A DNA stretch of 27,134 bases. Source: Mycetohabitans rhizoxinica HKI 454 (lineage in GTDB: Bacteria > Pseudomonadota > Gammaproteobacteria > Burkholderiales > Burkholderiaceae). Where the stretch lies: NCBI RefSeq assembly GCF_000198775.1, contig NC_014722.1, positions 773,049 to 800,182 on the forward strand, written 5' to 3'. Positions 23,272-27,134 of the stretch are shown piece after piece; within the stretch, counting starts at the first letter, position 1; every line of letters begins with the position of its first letter. Both the position numbers and the translations under genes were made by a program. Below the pieces are notes generated by a model. The model was not told the DNA's origin. It saw nothing but the letters and a program-made list of their open reading frames with translations, and did no database searches.

Positions 23272-23481
23272 TTGAAAGTTTAAGTTAATTAACCCGCACC
23301 CTAGCGCCTACCTCCCCCAAACCGCTCGTCCGCCGCGCGCCCGATGCTATCGGAGCTGTCGCCCGCAGCGGGGCCGCTTGTACGCGTCGTTCGTGAGCCG
23401 AATTGGCCTCGGAGGCGGACAATGCGCCCCCCGGACAAGGACGACAGGTCGGCAGCAGGGTGTTCCCGGAAGGAGCCTCCC
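23272..23481 (+). other. Long carA leader
   Basis: About 200 transcribed but untranslated bases. The GC content rises sharply from the AT-rich start. Several short complementary GC segments are visible (for example CGCCCCCCGG near 23424), but I cannot identify an attenuator with a T run or an arginine box. Pyrimidine or arginine control of carAB is known in other bacteria; the leader length makes it worth testing here. Confidence 0.35.
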
Positions 23482-24642
23482 GTGTTGCCGTCTTTTTCTC
23501 CCGCTCTGCTTGCGCTTGCCGATGGCACCGTTTTGCGCGGCTACTCGATCGGCGCCACCGGCCACACGATTGGTGAGGTGGTGTTCAATACCGCGATCAC
23601 CGGCTATCAGGAAATCCTCACCGATCCTAGCTACGCGCGCCAGATCGTCACGCTGACGTATCCGCACATCGGCAATGTCGGTGTGAATAGCGAGGACGTC
23701 GAGTCGAGTCGCGTCCATGCAGCCGGCCTGGTGATTCGCGACCTGCCGGTGCTGGCGTCGAATTTCCGTGCTCAGCGCACGTTGTCTGACTATCTGGCCG
23801 GCGAGGGCGTGGTCGCGATTGCCGGCCTGGACACGCGCCACTTGACCCGCATCCTACGCGAGCGGGGCGCGCAGAACGGCTGCATCCTCGTCGGGACTGA
23901 CGAACAGCAGGCGGTCGAGCTGGCGCGCGCGTTCCCGGGCCTGGCCGGCATGGATCTGGCAAAAGTCGTGTCGACGCACGCGCGCTACGAGTGGACCGAG
24001 GCCGAATGGCGCCTGGGTGAAGGCTACCGGGCGCAACAAACGCCGCAGCACCGCGTGGTCGCGTTCGACTATGGCATCAAGCGCAATATTCTGCGCATGC
24101 TTGCCGAGCGCGGCTGCCATGTAACCGTGCTGCCTGCGCAATCGAGCGCCGCCGACGCGCTCGCGCTGGATCCGGATGGCGTGTTCCTGTCCAACGGGCC
24201 TGGTGATCCGCAAGCGTGCGATTACGCGGTCGCCGCGACGCGCGAATTGATCGAGCGCGGCGTGCCGACGTTCGGCATTTGCCTGGGCCACCAGGTCATG
24301 GCGCTGGCTGTCGGCGCGAAGACGTTGAAGATGAAGACCGGCCACCATGGCGCCAATCATCCGGTCAAGGATCTGGACAACGGCAAGGTTGTAATCACCT
24401 CGCAGAACCACGGCTTCGCGGTCGACGCGTCGACGCTGCCGGCCAACGCGAAGGTCACGCACGTATCGCTGTTCGATGGCACGCTGCAGGGGTTCGCGCT
24501 GCAGGACAAGCCCGCGTTCTGCTTCCAGGGGCACCCGGAAGCGTCGCCGGGGCCGCGCGACATCGGCTACCTGTTCGACCGGTTCGTTGACCTGATCGAG
24601 GCGAGCAAGAGCGGCCGCAACTGCGCCACGAGCGCTGCATAG
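23482..24642 (+). CDS. carA: Carbamoyl-phosphate synthase small (glutaminase) subunit
   Basis: 386 residues from the GTG at 23482, chosen because GGAAGGAG (23468-23475) is six bases upstream and the product begins [15 protein letters not shown] like its relatives. It hydrolyses glutamine and passes ammonia to CarB for arginine and pyrimidine synthesis. The N-terminal half is the small-subunit domain ([18 protein letters not shown]). The C-terminal class I amidotransferase has Cys267 in [13 protein letters not shown] and the His351/Glu353 pair in [11 protein letters not shown]. An in-frame start at 23344 would translate a leader of unlikely composition. Confidence 0.96.
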   Translation: MLPSFSPALLALADGTVLRGYSIGATGHTIGEVVFNTAITGYQEILTDPSYARQIVTLTYPHIGNVGVNSEDVESSRVHAAGLVIRDLPVLASNFRAQRTLSDYLAGEGVVAIAGLDTRHLTRILRERGAQNGCILVGTDEQQAVELARAFPGLAGMDLAKVVSTHARYEWTEAEWRLGEGYRAQQTPQHRVVAFDYGIKRNILRMLAERGCHVTVLPAQSSAADALALDPDGVFLSNGPGDPQACDYAVAATRELIERGVPTFGICLGHQVMALAVGAKTLKMKTGHHGANHPVKDLDNGKVVITSQNHGFAVDASTLPANAKVTHVSLFDGTLQGFALQDKPAFCFQGHPEASPGPRDIGYLFDRFVDLIEASKSGRNCATSAA

Positions 24643-24774
24643 CGCCGCGCGGCGGGCGGCTCATTGCCCGCTGTGCGCCAGGCGGCGTGCAGGCGCGTGT
24701 GCGACATGCGCCGCACCGCAATACCGAAGACACGAATATCAGCGCGATACACGCGCACACCAGCGAGTAGCGTT

Positions 24775-27134
24775 ATGCCCAAGCGGACAGACATCAACAG
24801 TATCCTTATCATCGGCGCGGGGCCGATCATCATTGGCCAGGCGTGCGAGTTCGACTATTCCGGCGCGCAGGCGTGCAAGGCGCTGCGCGAGGAAGGCTAT
24901 AAGGTGATCCTAGTCAACAGCAATCCGGCGACGATCATGACCGACCCGGACACGGCCGACGTCACGTACATCGAGCCGATCACCTGGGAAGTCGTCGAGA
25001 CAATCATTGCGAAGGAGCGTCCCGACGCGATCCTGCCGACGATGGGAGGCCAGACCGCGCTGAACTGCGCGCTAGACCTACATCGGCACGGCGTGCTGGA
25101 CAAATACGGCGTCGAGTTGATCGGCGCGTCGCCCGCGGCGATCGACAAGGCCGAGGATCGGCAGAAGTTCAAGGAGGCGATGGACCAGATCGGGTTGGGC
25201 TCGGCCAAGTCGGGGATTGCGCACTCGTGGGAAGAGGCGCTGAAGGTCCAGGCCGAGATTGCCCAGGCGACCGGCGGCGCGGGCTATCCGGTGGTGATCC
25301 GGCCATCGTTCACGCTCGGCGGCTCGGGGGGCGGTATTGCATACAACCGTGTCGAGTTCGAAGAGATCTGCAAGCGCGGCCTAGACCTGTCGCCCACGCG
25401 TGAGTTGCTGATCGAGGAATCGCTGCTGGGTTGGAAGGAATTCGAGATGGAGGTCGTGCGTGACCGGCACGACAACTGCATCATCGTCTGCTCGATCGAG
25501 AACCTCGATCCGATGGGCATCCACACCGGCGATTCGATTACCGTCGCGCCCGCGCAGACGCTGACCGACAAGGAATACCAATTGATGCGCGACGCGTCGC
25601 TCGCGGTGCTGCGCGAGATTGGGGTGGACACTGGCGGCTCAAACGTGCAGTTTGCGATCAATCCGCGCGATGGCCGCATGATCGTGATCGAGATGAATCC
25701 GCGCGTGTCGCGCTCGTCCGCGCTTGCGTCGAAGGCAACAGGATTCCCGATCGCGAAGGTGGCGGCCAAGCTCGCGGTTGGCTATACGCTGGATGAGTTG
25801 AAGAACGAGATTACCGGCGGCCAGACGCCGGCCTCGTTCGAGCCGACGATCGACTACGTGGTCACGAAGGTGCCGCGCTTTGCGTTTGAGAAATTCCGCG
25901 AGGCCGATCCGCATTTGACGACCCAGATGAAGTCCGTCGGCGAGGTGATGGCAATCGGGCGCACGTTCCAGGAATCGTTTCAGAAGGCGCTGCGGGGGCT
26001 GGAGGTCGGCGTGGACGGGCTGGACGAAAAGTCCACGGACCGCGACGAGATCATCGAGCGGATCGGCACGCCGGGTCCGGACCGGATCTGGTATGTCGGC
26101 GACGCATTCCGCGTGGGCCTGTCGCGCGACGAAATCTTTGACGAAACCGCGATTGATCCGTGGTTCCTCGCCCAGATCGAGCAGATCGTGTTGAAGGAAA
26201 AAGCGCTCGCCGCACGCTCGCTGGTCAGCCTGTCGCGCGACGAGTTGCGGTACCTGAAGCAGAGCGGCTTTTCGGACCGGCGTCTGGCCAAGCTCACGGG
26301 CGCGAGCCCGGCCGAGGTGCGCGCGCGTCGCATCGAATTGAATGTGCGGCCGGTCTACAAGCGCGTGGACACCTGCGCGGCGGAGTTTGCGACGAAAACC
26401 GCCTACCTGTACTCGACGTACGAGCAGGAGTGCGAGGCGCAGCCGACGACGAACAAGAAGATTATGGTGCTGGGCGGCGGCCCAAACCGGATTGGCCAGG
26501 GCATCGAGTTCGACTATTGCTGCGTGCATGCCGCGCTGGCGATGCGCGAGGACGGCTACGAGACGATCATGGTCAACTGCAATCCGGAAACGGTGTCGAC
26601 TGACTATGACACGTCGGATCGGCTCTATTTCGAGCCGCTGACGCTGGAGGACGTGCTCGAGATCGTCGACAAGGAAAAGCCGCTCGGCGTGATCGTGCAA
26701 TACGGTGGCCAGACGCCGCTGAAGCTCGCACTGGATCTAGAGGCCAATGGCGTGCCGATTGTGGGCACCTCGCCAGACATGATCGATGCGGCCGAGGACC
26801 GCGAGCGTTTCCAGAAGCTATTGCAATCGCTCGGCCTGCGTCAGCCACCGAATCGGACCGCCCGCACCGAGGACGAAGCGCTGCGGCTGGCCGGCGAGAT
26901 CGGCTATCCGCTTGTCGTGCGGCCCTCCTATGTGTTGGGCGGCCGCGCGATGGAGATCGTGCATGAGCCACGCGACCTGGAACGCTACATGCGCGAGGCG
27001 GTCAAGGTATCGAACGACTCGCCGGGTGTTGTTGGACCGGTTCTTAAATGATGCGATCGAATGCGATGTCGATTGCATCTGTGACGGCAATGCGGTCTTC
27101 ATCGGCGGCGTCATGGAGCATATTTGAGCAGGCG
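24775..27134 (+). CDS. carB: Carbamoyl-phosphate synthase large subunit, 3'-partial with two apparent frameshifts
   Basis: Begins at ATG 24775 with [21 protein letters not shown], the normal N-terminus of CarB; the earlier in-frame start at 24664 adds an unrelated peptide. The first ATP-grasp half includes [10 protein letters not shown] and [23 protein letters not shown] motifs (here [16 protein letters not shown]). The oligomerisation region and second synthetase half with [17 protein letters not shown] follow. About 750 residues are in frame. At 27023-27025 an extra G turns [16 protein letters not shown] into another frame. At about 27123-27126 an extra T interrupts MEHIEQAG. The allosteric C-terminus lies beyond the window. 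Sequencing error near a contig end is my preferred reading because CarB is needed without supplied arginine and uracil. Confidence 0.92.

Noticed and set aside
23344..23481. Upstream start for carA
   Set aside because: The added peptide is unlike CarA, and GTG 23482 has a strong ribosome site and the family N-terminus.
24664..24774. Upstream start for carB
   Set aside because: The added Arg/Cys-rich peptide is not part of CarB, and ATG 24775 gives the conserved N-terminus.
1..27134. CRISPR array, rRNA, plasmid origin
   Set aside because: No regularly spaced repeats, rRNA sequence or iteron clusters were seen on reading both strands.

Overview
The window looks like a chromosomal stretch from the Burkholderiaceae. 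GC-rich housekeeping genes lie at both ends and a lower-GC accessory region lies between them. The order dnaQ-rnhA-methyltransferase-gloB-mltD is the block also known from E. coli (dnaQ, rnhA, yafS, gloB, mltD). A eukaryote-like F-box gene next to an AvrRpt2-like cysteine protease gene suggests a bacterium that injects effectors into eukaryotic hosts. A Mycetohabitans-type endofungal or plant-associated lineage fits, but that is inference.

Left part (1-3026): the 5' end of an ABC exporter gene on the minus strand, a family-4 glycosyltransferase with a structured leader and a good terminator, and a four-helix membrane protein of unknown function.

Accessory part (about 3030-16012), ending at tRNA-Val(CAC). 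First come the two candidate effectors (3370-5862), then a long non-coding stretch with an 18-nt tRNA D-arm fragment. A lipoprotein gene and a decayed IS3-family (IS2-group) element follow. Two modules then share the same flanks: a repeat of about 160 bp upstream and a 26-bp repeat downstream, each enclosing a different predicted lipoprotein gene. The first of these is a 5'-truncated paralogue of the earlier lipoprotein and carries an 11-G tract. A HipA-like kinase/DUF3037 gene pair and a DUF29 gene follow the modules. Between the modules is a shattered tyrosine-integrase gene. Next to the tRNA is a prophage remnant: a repressor peptidase domain without its DNA-binding part, a 5'-truncated Rz spanin overlapped by an intact Rz1, and an integrase whose catalytic tyrosine is cut off by a one-base frameshift.

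Right part (16012-27134): tRNA-Val with its own promoter, dnaQ, rnhA, a yafS-like methyltransferase, divergent gloB, and mltD with its own terminator/promoter boundary. Then come a LysR gene with an in-frame internal deletion, a frameshifted MFS transporter, and carAB behind a clear sigma70 promoter. carB runs off the window and shows two one-base frameshifts near the end.

Broken genes are common here (IS, two integrases, repressor, Rz, lipoprotein, LysR, MFS). This fits genome erosion, but several lesions are single extra bases in short homopolymers, and those could also be sequencing errors.
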